A DNA stretch of 64,000 nucleotides from Nocardioides islandensis. GTDB taxonomy: Bacteria; Actinomycetota; Actinomycetes; Propionibacteriales; Nocardioidaceae. The notes beneath the pieces were generated by a model. The model worked only from the letters and a program-made list of their open reading frames with translations. It was not told the DNA's origin and did no database searches. The stretch covers positions 992,001 to 1,056,000 of the forward strand of contig NZ_JADKPN010000001.1 in NCBI RefSeq assembly GCF_015352455.1, given 5' to 3'. Positions within the stretch are counted from its first letter, which is position 1, and each line of letters starts with the position of its first letter. The translations under genes were made by a program, and so were the position numbers. This document shows positions 56,646 through 64,000 of this stretch, piece after piece.

Positions 56646-57524
56646 CTAGCCCTGTCGGGGTCGTCCGCGCAGCGCGACGGCGGCCGCCACGGCCCCGGTG
56701 ACCCCGCCGGCGACGGTGCCGGCCACCAGCCCGGCGCGGGCCGCCTTCCGGCCGGTCCGGTAGTCGTAGACCCGCCAGCCGTTGGCCCGCGCGTGCGCCC
56801 GCAGGCGGGCGTCGGGGTTGATCGCGAACGCGTGCCCGACCACCGAGAGCATGGGCAGGTCGTTGGCCGAGTCGGAGTACGCCGAGCAGCGGGTGAGGTC
56901 GAGCCCCTCCCGCGCCGCGAGGGCGGTGACCGCCTCCGCCTTCGCGGGCCCGTGCAGCATCGAGCCCACCAGCCGTCCGGTGTAGACGCCGTCGACGTGC
57001 TCCGCGACGGTGCCCAGGGCGCCGGTGAGCCCGAGCCGGCGGGCGATGATGCGGGCGATCTCGATGGGTGCCGCGGTCACCAGCCAGACACGCTGGCCCT
57101 GGTCGAGGTGCAGCTGCGCCAGGGCACGGGTGCCCGGCCAGATCCTGCCGGCCATCGCCTCGTCGAAGATCTCCTCGCCGAGCTGCTCGAGCTCCAGCAC
57201 GGTGTGGCCCTGGATGAACGCCAGCGCGGAGGCCTCGGCGTCGGCGACGTGGCCGGGGTCCTCGACGCCCACCAGCCGGAACTTGGCCTGCTTCCAGGCC
57301 GCGGCGGCGATCTCGCGGCTGGTGAAGAAGCGCCGGCGGTACAGACCGCGGGCCAGGTAGAAGATGCTCGCGCCCTGCATCAGCGTGTTGTCGACGTCGA
57401 AGAACGCCGCCGCCTGCGGGTCCAGCGGCACCGCCAGGGCGTCCTCGACCTCGGCGCTCGACAAGGCCGCCTCCCCGGACATCGAGGAGCGTCGCTGGAG
57501 GTCCACGCGGCGCGGTGCGGGCAC
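56646..57524 (-). CDS. HAD-IB family phosphatase (SerB1-like)
   Basis: A 292-residue phosphatase. DxDxT nucleophile motif [15 protein letters not shown] near residue 40, [20 protein letters not shown] (motif II) and [24 protein letters not shown] (motifs III/IV). It is the SerB1-like type found near hemA in mycobacteria; phosphoserine as substrate is unproven. The C terminus has a hydrophobic segment ([22 protein letters not shown]) that could anchor it. Starts GTG 57524 or ATG 57482; neither has a good ribosome site. Confidence 0.87.
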   Translation of the reverse strand: MPAPRRVDLQRRSSMSGEAALSSAEVEDALAVPLDPQAAAFFDVDNTLMQGASIFYLARGLYRRRFFTSREIAAAAWKQAKFRLVGVEDPGHVADAEASALAFIQGHTVLELEQLGEEIFDEAMAGRIWPGTRALAQLHLDQGQRVWLVTAAPIEIARIIARRLGLTGALGTVAEHVDGVYTGRLVGSMLHGPAKAEAVTALAAREGLDLTRCSAYSDSANDLPMLSVVGHAFAINPDARLRAHARANGWRVYDYRTGRKAARAGLVAGTVAGGVTGAVAAAVALRGRPRQG

Positions 57525-57559
57525 ACCGGAAGGGTACCCAGGGCGCGGCCTCACCTGTG

Positions 57560-57595
57560 TGGTTCCACCTCCGCGTGAGAGGCCCTGTGGAACCA
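57560..57595. promoter_or_regulatory. Inverted repeat in the divergent gap before the ligase
   Basis: TGGTTCCAC (57560-57568) and GTGGAACCA (57587-57595) are perfect 9-bp arms, 18 nt apart and 7 nt before the ligase ATG. It could be an operator for the divergent pair. Confidence 0.45.
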
Positions 57596-57602
57596 TGGAC
57601 GG

Positions 57603-59183
57603 ATGTCCCTGGAGCCGTCCCACGAGCGGGCGCAGCCCCACCTGGTCGCCGACCTGGTGGCCCTGGCGGCCGCTCGCGACGGGGCTCGCGCAGCCCTCGT
57701 GGAGGCGTCCGGCAGGCGGCTGACCTGGGGCGACCTGGAGACGGAGGTCGGCCGGGTGGCCGGCGGTCTCGGGCGGGTCGGCCTGGTCGCGGGCCAGCGC
57801 GTGCTGCTGGTGCTGGGCAACCGGATCGAGCTCGTCACGACGTACCTCGCCGCCCTCCGCGCGCAGCTCGTCGCGGTCCCCGTGAACCCCAGGGCCAAGG
57901 TCGAGGAGCTGGCCTGGATGATCGCCGACTCCGGCGCCCGCGTGGTCGTCGCAGACGCGGCGACCGTGGCGGACGCGCGCGCGGCAGTCGCGATCGTGCG
58001 CGAGGCCGGAGATCGCGGGCCGACCCTGGTCGTCGTCGACTCCGAGCCGCTCGACGGCGAGCTCTCGTTCGACGCGGTCCGCGCCGGCGAGCCGGCCACC
58101 ATCCCCGCCCGCCCGGAGCCCGAGACCCTGGCCTGCCTCCTCTACACCGGCAGCAGCGCCGAGCGGCCCCGCGCCGCGATGCTCACCCACCGGGCCCTGC
58201 TGGCGAACCTCGACCAGACCGCGGCCGTCGACCCGCCGATGATGCGCGCCGACGACGTGGTGCTCGGCGTCGTCCCGCTCTTCCACGTCTACGGGCTGAA
58301 CGCCGTCCTCGGCGGGGTCCTCCGCCAGTGCGCGACTCTCGTGCTCACCGACCACTTCGACCCGCGGGGCACCCTCGACGTCGTCGTGGAGCACGGCGTG
58401 ACGATCGTGCCGGTCGCGCCGGCGGTGTTCCCGCACTGGTTGTCGCTGCCCGACCTGGACGCGTTGCTGCACTCGGTGCGCCTGGTGCTCTCCGGCTCGG
58501 CGCCGCTGTCGCGGGCCGTGGTCGAGGAGTTCCTGACCCGGACCGGCGTGCCGGTCCACCAGGGGTACGGGCTCACCGAGGCCGCGCCCGTCGTCACCAG
58601 CACCCTGGCCCCGACCCACCCCGTGCCCGGCTCCCTCGGTGCGGCACTGCCCGGAGTCGACCTCCGCCTGGTCGACGACCTCGGGCTCGAGCCCGAGCCC
58701 GGCGACCCCGGTGAGATCCAGGTCCGGGGCGCCAACCTCTTCAGCGGCTACTGGCCCGACGGCTCGGACGGGCCGGGCGCCGACGGCTGGTGGTCCACCG
58801 GCGACGTCGGGTTCCTCGACGACGGCGGCGACCTGTTCCTCGTCGACAGAGCGGCCGAGGTCGTGGTCGTCGCCGGCTTCAGGGTCTACCCCTCGGAGGT
58901 CGAGGAGGTCGTCGCACGAGTGCCCGGTGTCGAGGAGGTGGCCGTCATCGGCGCCCCGTCCGACCGCGGCTCCGACGTCGTCGCGTACGTCCGCGCGCCC
59001 GCTGCCGACCCGGATGCCGTCGTGGACGCCGTACGCCGGCGGTGCGAGGCCGACCTGGCCGGGTTCAAGCGGCCGTCGCGGATCGAGGTCGTCGACGACC
59101 TCCCCACCACGCTCGCGGGACGGGTGCGCAAGGGCACGCTGCGCCAGCTCGAGCGCCGTCGGGCGTTGGGGATCCTCGAGTGA
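57603..59183 (+). CDS. Acyl-CoA synthetase (AMP-dependent ligase)
   Basis: A 526-residue ANL-family enzyme. [24 protein letters not shown] is the P-loop-like A3 motif (the usual TSGTTG-x-PK is altered to TGSSAERPR, lacking the Lys), [11 protein letters not shown] is A5, [12 protein letters not shown] is A7 and [12 protein letters not shown] carries the A10 lysine. Most likely activates fatty acids. The modified A3 motif may lower the rate. It overlaps the glutaredoxin gene by 4 nt. Confidence 0.88.
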   Translation: MSLEPSHERAQPHLVADLVALAAARDGARAALVEASGRRLTWGDLETEVGRVAGGLGRVGLVAGQRVLLVLGNRIELVTTYLAALRAQLVAVPVNPRAKVEELAWMIADSGARVVVADAATVADARAAVAIVREAGDRGPTLVVVDSEPLDGELSFDAVRAGEPATIPARPEPETLACLLYTGSSAERPRAAMLTHRALLANLDQTAAVDPPMMRADDVVLGVVPLFHVYGLNAVLGGVLRQCATLVLTDHFDPRGTLDVVVEHGVTIVPVAPAVFPHWLSLPDLDALLHSVRLVLSGSAPLSRAVVEEFLTRTGVPVHQGYGLTEAAPVVTSTLAPTHPVPGSLGAALPGVDLRLVDDLGLEPEPGDPGEIQVRGANLFSGYWPDGSDGPGADGWWSTGDVGFLDDGGDLFLVDRAAEVVVVAGFRVYPSEVEEVVARVPGVEEVAVIGAPSDRGSDVVAYVRAPAADPDAVVDAVRRRCEADLAGFKRPSRIEVVDDLPTTLAGRVRKGTLRQLERRRALGILE

Positions 59184-59437
59184 CGGTTCGCGGCACCCCC
59201 CGGGTGACCATGTACGGCCGCCCCGGCTGCCACCTCTGCGAGCAGGCGGCCGAGGTCATCGCCCGGGTCTGCGCCGACCTCGGGGAGGAGTGGGTCGAGA
59301 TCTCGGTCGACGACGACCCGGCACTGCGCGAGGAGTACGGCGAGGAGGTCCCGGTGACGCTGGTCGACGGCCGTCGCCACGACTTCTGGCGGGTCGACGA
59401 GACCCGGCTCCGGGAGGCGCTCACCCGCACGCCGTGA
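59180..59437 (+). CDS. Glutaredoxin-family protein
   Basis: An 85-residue thioredoxin-fold protein with redox motif CHLC in [19 protein letters not shown] and a cis-Pro in [13 protein letters not shown]. It belongs to the DUF836/glutaredoxin-like group found next to hemA in actinobacteria. The GTG start overlaps the ligase stop; a start at ATG 59210 would cut the first strand. Confidence 0.87.
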   Translation: MTVRGTPRVTMYGRPGCHLCEQAAEVIARVCADLGEEWVEISVDDDPALREEYGEEVPVTLVDGRRHDFWRVDETRLREALTRTP

Positions 59438-59463
59438 GGCTTGTCTCACCTCGTCCGTCCAGT

Positions 59464-59481
59464 TTGTTCTCACGTTCACAA
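59464..59481 (+). promoter_or_regulatory. Rex operator (ROP) upstream of rex
   Basis: TTGTTCTCACGTTCACAA matches the Rex site TTGTGAAC-NN-GTTCACAA: the right half is perfect, the left half matches five of eight. It lies 58 bp before the rex start, implying autoregulation. Confidence 0.7.
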
Positions 59482-59538
59482 AGTGCTTACAGTGATCGGG
59501 CCGTGCGAGATCGTCGACCGCCGGCTGGAGAGAAGACC

Positions 59539-60195
59539 GTGACGGCCAAAGCGACCAGCGAGAGCGCCCGGGACATCCCCGAGGCGACCGTGGCACGGCT
59601 CCCCGTCTACCTGCGGGCCCTGGTGACGCTGAGCGAGTCCGGCACCGCCACCTGCTCCAGCGAGGAGCTCGCGGCCGCGGCCGGCGTCAACAGTGCCAAG
59701 CTCCGCAAGGACCTGTCCTACCTCGGCAGCTACGGCACGCGCGGGGTCGGGTACGACGTGGACTACCTGCGCTACCAGATCGCCCGCGAGATCGGCCAGA
59801 CCCAGGACTGGCCGGTCGTCATCGTCGGCATCGGCAACCTGGGCCACGCGCTGGCCAACTACTCCGGCTTCCGCAGCCGCGGGTTCCGGGTGGTCGCGCT
59901 GCTCGACGCCGACCCCGACCGGCACCACGAGGTGGTCGCCGGCGTCGACGTACGCCCCTTCGACGACCTCGAGAAGATCGTCGCCGCGCAGGGCGTGGCC
60001 ATCGGCGTGATCGCGACCCCGGCGAACGCCGCCCAGGACGTCGCGGACCGGATGGTCGCCGCCGGTGTCCGCAGCATCCTCAACTTCGCTCCTGTGGTGC
60101 TGAACGTCCCGGAGGGCGTGGACGTGCGCAAGGTCGACCTGTCGATCGAGCTGCAGATCCTCGCCTACCACGAGCAGCGGAAGGCCAATGCCTGA
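59539..60195 (+). CDS. rex: Redox-sensing transcriptional repressor Rex
   Basis: Senses NADH/NAD+ and represses respiratory and heme genes at low NADH. The 218-residue protein has a winged-helix domain (residues 20-75: CSSEELAAAAGVNSAKLRKDLSYLGSYGTRGVGY) and a Rossmann domain with VIVGIGNLGHALANY (GxGxxG at 97-102), plus the domain-swapped C-terminal helix. GTG 59539 has GGAG at 59526-59529; GTG 59503 would add 12 residues. It is followed by a palindromic element and hemA, the order seen in streptomycetes. Confidence 0.95.
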   Translation: MTAKATSESARDIPEATVARLPVYLRALVTLSESGTATCSSEELAAAAGVNSAKLRKDLSYLGSYGTRGVGYDVDYLRYQIAREIGQTQDWPVVIVGIGNLGHALANYSGFRSRGFRVVALLDADPDRHHEVVAGVDVRPFDDLEKIVAAQGVAIGVIATPANAAQDVADRMVAAGVRSILNFAPVVLNVPEGVDVRKVDLSIELQILAYHEQRKANA

Positions 60196-60358
60196 ATGAC
60201 GACCCATCCCAGGGGCAGACCCGCTGCGCGCCGCCCGGCATCCCGCCTGGCTGCGTTGTCGTCGACTCGCAGGAGATCGCCTACAGCTTCGCTCCTCCGC
60301 CTTGCCAGACGGGCGCCGGACGCCGCTCGCTGGGCCACCCCCTGGGACGGGTCGTCAT
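60196..60358. repeat. 163-nt palindromic element between rex and hemA
   Basis: Outer arms 60196-60215 and 60339-60358 pair at 19 of 20 positions; CCCGCCTGGC (60242-60251) pairs at nine of ten with 60304-60313, and further complementarity lies between them. The element begins one base after the rex stop and includes the first two bases of the hemA ATG. No ribosome site other than a weak GGGACGGG inside the arm is seen. Confidence 0.75.
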
Positions 60359-61628
60359 GAGCGTCCTCGTCGTCGGCATCTCCCACCGCTCCGCGCCGGT
60401 CGCGCTGCTGGAGCGGGTGGCGGTCGACGCCGAGGGGGCGGCCCAGCTGGCCAAGGACGTCGCGGCCGGCGAGCACGTCGTGGAGGCCGCGGTGATCGCG
60501 ACGTGCAACCGGCTGGAGATCTACGCCGACGTGGACCGGTTCCACGGCAGCGTCGAGGAGCTGTCCGGGCTCCTCGTCGAGCGTGCCGGCCGATCCACCG
60601 AGGCGCTGCTCCCGCACCTGTACGTGCACTACGACGACGGCGCCGTCTCGCACCTCTTCCAGGTCGCGGCCGGGCTGGACTCGATGGCCGTCGGCGAGGC
60701 GCAGATCCTCGGCCAGACCCGGGACGCGCTCGCGCGTGGCCAGGAGGCCGGCACGGTCGGCCCGGCCCTCAACGTGCTCTTCCAGCAGGCGCTGCGCGTC
60801 GGCAAGCGTGCCCACGCCGAGACCGGCATCGACCAGGCCGCGCCCACCTTGGTGTCCGCGGCCCTGGACCGGGTCGGGCACGCGGTGGGGCGTCGTACGG
60901 TCGTGGTCGGCGCCGGTTCGATCGCCGCGCTCGCGACGGCCACGCTGGTACGCCGCGGCGCGACCGACGTGGTCGTCGTCAACCGCACCCCCGACCGCGG
61001 CTCGCGGCTGGCCGCCGAGCACGGCGTGCGGGCCGCAGCGCTGGCCGACCTGGCCGCCGAGGTGGCCGACGCCGACCTGGTCGTGGCCTGCACCGGGTCC
61101 ACCGGCGTGCTGCTGACGACCGAGATGGTCGCGCGCCTCGGCCGGCCGCTGGACGTCATCGACCTCGCCCTGCCCCACGACGTCGAGCCCGGCGTCGGCG
61201 CACTGCCGGGCGTCACCCTGGTGACCCTCGCCGACCTGGCCGACGAGCTCGCCGGCAGCGACGCGGGCGCCGAGGTCGACGCGGTGCGCGACATCGTCAC
61301 CCAGGAGGTGTCGGCGTTCCTGACCGCCCGCCGGCAGCAGAGCGTCACCCCGACCGTCGTCGCGCTGCGCTCGATGGCGACCGGGGTCGTGGACGCCGAG
61401 CTCGCGCGGCTGATGGCCCGGCTGCCCGACCTCGACGACGCGACGCGAGCCGAGGTGCTGCGCAGCCTGCGCCGGGTCGCCGACAAGCTGCTGCACCAGC
61501 CGACCGTCCGGGTCCGCGAGCTGGCCAACGAGGAAGGGGCCGTGTCGTACGCCGCCGCCCTCGCCGAGCTCTTCGCCCTCGACCCCGACGCCGTGGAGGC
61601 CGTCACCCGGCCGGAGGGTCTCGCATGA
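60357..61628 (+). CDS. hemA: Glutamyl-tRNA reductase
   Basis: Reduces glutamyl-tRNA to glutamate-1-semialdehyde, the first step of C5 heme synthesis. The 423-residue protein has [12 protein letters not shown], the catalytic Cys50 in [45 protein letters not shown] and the C-terminal dimerisation helix. The start codon lies in the 3-prime arm of a long palindrome, so translation may depend on RNA structure. Overlaps hemC by 4 nt. Confidence 0.96.
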   Translation: MSVLVVGISHRSAPVALLERVAVDAEGAAQLAKDVAAGEHVVEAAVIATCNRLEIYADVDRFHGSVEELSGLLVERAGRSTEALLPHLYVHYDDGAVSHLFQVAAGLDSMAVGEAQILGQTRDALARGQEAGTVGPALNVLFQQALRVGKRAHAETGIDQAAPTLVSAALDRVGHAVGRRTVVVGAGSIAALATATLVRRGATDVVVVNRTPDRGSRLAAEHGVRAAALADLAAEVADADLVVACTGSTGVLLTTEMVARLGRPLDVIDLALPHDVEPGVGALPGVTLVTLADLADELAGSDAGAEVDAVRDIVTQEVSAFLTARRQQSVTPTVVALRSMATGVVDAELARLMARLPDLDDATRAEVLRSLRRVADKLLHQPTVRVRELANEEGAVSYAAALAELFALDPDAVEAVTRPEGLA

Positions 61629-62572
61629 GCGACGGCGTGATCCGGATCGGGACGCGGGCCTCGCTGCTGGCCACCACCCAGTCGAGGCTGGTGGCGGACC
61701 TGATCGAGAAGCACCTGGGCCGCGAGACCGAGCTGGTCGAGGTGACCACCGAGGGCGACCGGTCCAGCGCGTCGCTGGCCACGATCGGCGGGACCGGCGT
61801 CTTCGTCAGCGCGCTGCGGGAGGCACTCTTCGCGGGTCACGTCGACGTCGCCGTGCACTCGCTCAAGGACCTGCCCACCGCACCCGACCCGCGGATCGAG
61901 CTGGCCGCCGTACCTCCCCGCGAGGACCCCCGCGACGTCGTCGTGGCCCGTGACGGGCTGACCCTGGGCGAGCTGCCCGTCGGCAGCCGCGTCGGCACCG
62001 GCGCGCCGCGCCGCGCCGCCCAGCTGCACGCGCTCGGCCTCGGCCTGGAGATCGTGGACATCCGCGGCAACGTCGACACCCGGATCGGGAAGGTGCGGTC
62101 GGGCGAGTACGACGCGGTCGTGCTCGCCCGCGCCGGCCTGGCGCGCATCGGGCGGCTCCACGAGGCCACCGAGGTGCTCGACCCGCTCCAGGTGCTGCCC
62201 GCTCCCGGCCAGGGCGCGCTGGCCGTCGAGTGCCGCTCCCTGGACACCGAGCTGCTCAGCGACCTGGCCGTGCTCGACGACGCAGGCACCCGCGCCGCGG
62301 TCACCGCGGAGCGCTCCGTCTTGGCCACGCTCGAGGGCGGGTGCAGCGCGCCGATCGGCGCCATGGCCGAGGTGGCCGAGGGCGACGACGGCCTCGAGCT
62401 GTGGGTCCGGGCCGTCGCGCTGTCGCCCGACGGCACGCTCGCGGTCCGGATGTCGGCCACCGGAACCCTCCAGGAGGCCGCCGATTTGGGCGCACGGCTC
62501 GCACGCGACATGCTCGCCGAAGGAGCGGGCGAGCTCACCGACGCACCGGCAGAAACAGTGAGAAGGCAGTAA
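61625..62572 (+). CDS. hemC: Hydroxymethylbilane synthase (porphobilinogen deaminase)
   Basis: Joins four porphobilinogens into the linear tetrapyrrole. The 315-residue protein has [45 protein letters not shown] and the cofactor-binding Cys240 in [10 protein letters not shown]. Overlaps hemA by 4 nt and ends 3 nt before the hemD fusion. Confidence 0.96.
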   Translation: MSDGVIRIGTRASLLATTQSRLVADLIEKHLGRETELVEVTTEGDRSSASLATIGGTGVFVSALREALFAGHVDVAVHSLKDLPTAPDPRIELAAVPPREDPRDVVVARDGLTLGELPVGSRVGTGAPRRAAQLHALGLGLEIVDIRGNVDTRIGKVRSGEYDAVVLARAGLARIGRLHEATEVLDPLQVLPAPGQGALAVECRSLDTELLSDLAVLDDAGTRAAVTAERSVLATLEGGCSAPIGAMAEVAEGDDGLELWVRAVALSPDGTLAVRMSATGTLQEAADLGARLARDMLAEGAGELTDAPAETVRRQ

Positions 62573-62575
62573 CGC

Positions 62576-64000
62576 ATGACGCGAGGCAAGACCAGCAACG
62601 ACCAGACGCCCCCGCAGATGTCCCCGCAGACGTCACAGCGCGGATGGGTGGCCTTCGTGGGCAGCGGGCCGGGTGACCCGGGCCTCCTCACGCTCCGTGC
62701 CGTCGAGCTCCTGCACGAGGCCGACGTGGTCATCACCGAGTCGGCCGACCACGAGGCGCTGGTGCGCTCCGTGCTCGGCGGCCGGTCCGGGGTCCAGTCC
62801 GGTGGGGCGACCGAGGACGGCCCCGAGCTCGTCGACGGTGGCTTCGGCGAGGACGGCCAGCCGCTCACGCACGCCGCCCGCGCGAAGGTGGTCGTGAAGC
62901 AGGCCAAGCGCGGTCTGCGCGTCGTCCGGCTGATGACAGGGGACCCCTTCGTCTACTCGTCCGGTCCCGAGGAGGCGCTCGCCTGCGTCAAGGCGGGCCT
63001 CGCCTTCGAGATCGTGCCCGGCGTCTCGGCGCTGGGTTCCGTGCCGGCGTACGCCGGTGTCCCGCTGACCACCAAGGACCACCGCGAGCTGACCGTCGTG
63101 TCGTGCCGCGAGAAGGTCGACTGGAGCCGGTACATCGACCAGGACACGCTCGTCCTGCTGTCGGCCGTGGGCGGCATCGCCGACATCGCCAAGCAGTTGG
63201 TGGCCGCCGGGCGCGAGCCGAGCACGCCGGTCATGATGACCCGCGCCGGCACCACGACCGAGCAGGCCACGGTCGTCTCCACGCTCGACCGGATCGCCGC
63301 CGACGCCCGCGCCGCGCGGATGTCGCCGCCGGCGGTCACCGTCGTCGGTGACGTCGTCGACGCGCGCGACCAGCTGTCCTGGTTCGAGACCAAGCCGCTG
63401 TTCGGGTGGCGCGTCCTGGTGCCGCGCACCAAGGAGCAGGCGGGCACGCTGTCGCAGCGGCTGCGCGGCTACGGCGCGGTGCCCGAGGAGGTGCCGACGA
63501 TCTCCGTCGAGCCGCCGCGCAACCCGCTGCAGATGGACAAGGCCGTCCGCGGCCTGGTCGAGGGCCGCTACGAGTGGATCGCCTTCACCTCGGTCAACGC
63601 CGTGAAGGCGGTGCGCGAGAAGTTCGAGGAGTACGGCCTCGACGCCCGCGCCTTCTCCGGACTCAAGATCGCCGCGGTCGGCGACAAGACCGCCCAGGCC
63701 ATCGCCGACTGGGGCCTGCGCGCCGACCTCGTGCCGTCGGGCGAGCAGTCCGCGGCCGGGCTGCTCGAGGACTGGCCGGAGTACGACGAGCTGCTCGACC
63801 CGATCAACCGGGTCTTCCTGCCGCGCGCGGACATCGCGACCGAGAACCTCGTCGCTGGACTGATCGACCTCGGTTGGGAGTGCGACGACGTGACGGCGTA
63901 CCGGACCGTCCGTGCGGCCCCGCCGCCGGCGCCGACCCGCGACGCGATCAAGGCCGGCAAGTTCGACGCGGTCGTGTTCACGTCGTCCTCGACGGTGCGC
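62576..64000 (+). CDS. hemD: Uroporphyrinogen-III C-methyltransferase / uroporphyrinogen-III synthase fusion (3-prime end outside window)
   Basis: 475 residues are visible with no stop before base 64000. The N-terminal CobA-like methyltransferase domain (residues 22-260) has FVGSGPGDPGLLTLRAVELLHEADVV, RLMTGDPFVYSSGPEEA and VPGVSALGSVPAYAGVPLT (SAM-binding). The C-terminal HemD domain starts near residue 276 (WRVLVPRTKEQAGTLSQRL) and reaches DAVVFTSSSTVR at the edge. Such fusions are usual in actinobacteria and feed both heme and siroheme/cobalamin. It follows hemC by 3 nt. Confidence 0.95.
   Translation, partial: MTRGKTSNDQTPPQMSPQTSQRGWVAFVGSGPGDPGLLTLRAVELLHEADVVITESADHEALVRSVLGGRSGVQSGGATEDGPELVDGGFGEDGQPLTHAARAKVVVKQAKRGLRVVRLMTGDPFVYSSGPEEALACVKAGLAFEIVPGVSALGSVPAYAGVPLTTKDHRELTVVSCREKVDWSRYIDQDTLVLLSAVGGIADIAKQLVAAGREPSTPVMMTRAGTTTEQATVVSTLDRIAADARAARMSPPAVTVVGDVVDARDQLSWFETKPLFGWRVLVPRTKEQAGTLSQRLRGYGAVPEEVPTISVEPPRNPLQMDKAVRGLVEGRYEWIAFTSVNAVKAVREKFEEYGLDARAFSGLKIAAVGDKTAQAIADWGLRADLVPSGEQSAAGLLEDWPEYDELLDPINRVFLPRADIATENLVAGLIDLGWECDDVTAYRTVRAAPPPAPTRDAIKAGKFDAVVFTSSSTVR

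Overview
The window is a high-GC actinobacterial chromosome segment. It is most like Nocardioides or a related Propionibacteriales genus. The evidence is very GC-rich codon use, GTG starts, lsr2, a bS22-type mini ribosomal protein, the rex-hemA-hemC-hemD order, and a gene order that follows two conserved actinobacterial blocks. I saw no phage, transposase, CRISPR, tRNA or rRNA. No gene-free stretch exceeds about 300 bases; the longest are the repeat-filled gaps at 17622-17896, 2919-3145 and 51816-52042.

Layout. 1-8.8 kb: end of a PBP4-type carboxypeptidase, a zinc metalloprotease, tilS, hpt, ftsH and a tight folate operon (folE-folP-folB-folK) with a DUF3180 membrane protein. 8.9-17.6 kb: an insertion relative to the conserved order, holding a TetR-controlled DUF2867/thioesterase group, a glycine-betaine-type ABC importer, and a surface-glycan set of two glycosyltransferases and a sulfotransferase. 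17.9-31.8 kb: pantothenate and NAD genes (DUF2520, panC, nadB, nadC, coaX), lsr2, clpC, a glycosyltransferase, mutY, disA and radA. 31.9-35.2 kb: LacI regulator, methyltransferase, VOC protein and a Cys-rich unknown, at the junction of the two conserved blocks. 35.2-46.4 kb: Ppx/GppA phosphatase, TIM-barrel protein, TetR, two secreted unknowns, an ABC-2 exporter, proline dehydrogenase, proC, and an IclR-linked glpF-dhaK-dhaL-dhaM operon. 46.5-51.4 kb: an O-methyltransferase, trpS with a Trp leader-peptide attenuator, a secreted endonuclease-fold protein and an AcuC-type deacetylase. 51.6-64 kb: excisionase-like HTH, bS22, epimerase, acyltransferase, a BldN-like sigma factor with its probable DUF5667 anti-sigma factor, a SerB1-like phosphatase, acyl-CoA ligase, glutaredoxin, rex and the heme genes hemA, hemC and a cobA-hemD fusion cut by the window end.

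How the genes work together. Folate, pantothenate, NAD and heme pathways are each laid out as overlapping genes. GlpF and DhaKLM form one route for glycerol/dihydroxyacetone uptake and PTS-driven phosphorylation. ClpC, FtsH, DisA and RadA cover protein and DNA quality control. Rex probably senses NADH/NAD+ and controls itself and perhaps heme synthesis.

Most notable non-coding signals: (i) many genes have a TANNNT -10 box exactly 6-7 nt before the start codon, predicting leaderless mRNAs, and in five cases the TAG of the -10 box is also the upstream gene's stop codon; (ii) a two-palindrome repeat is present twice in opposite orientations, each time between convergent genes; (iii) a long hairpin spans the rex-hemA gap and contains the hemA start; (iv) a WW leader peptide and a Shine-Dalgarno-sequestering hairpin precede trpS; (v) a ten-codon uORF overlaps a terminator hairpin and the start of a glycosyltransferase after clpC; (vi) a repeat element has been absorbed in frame into nadB.
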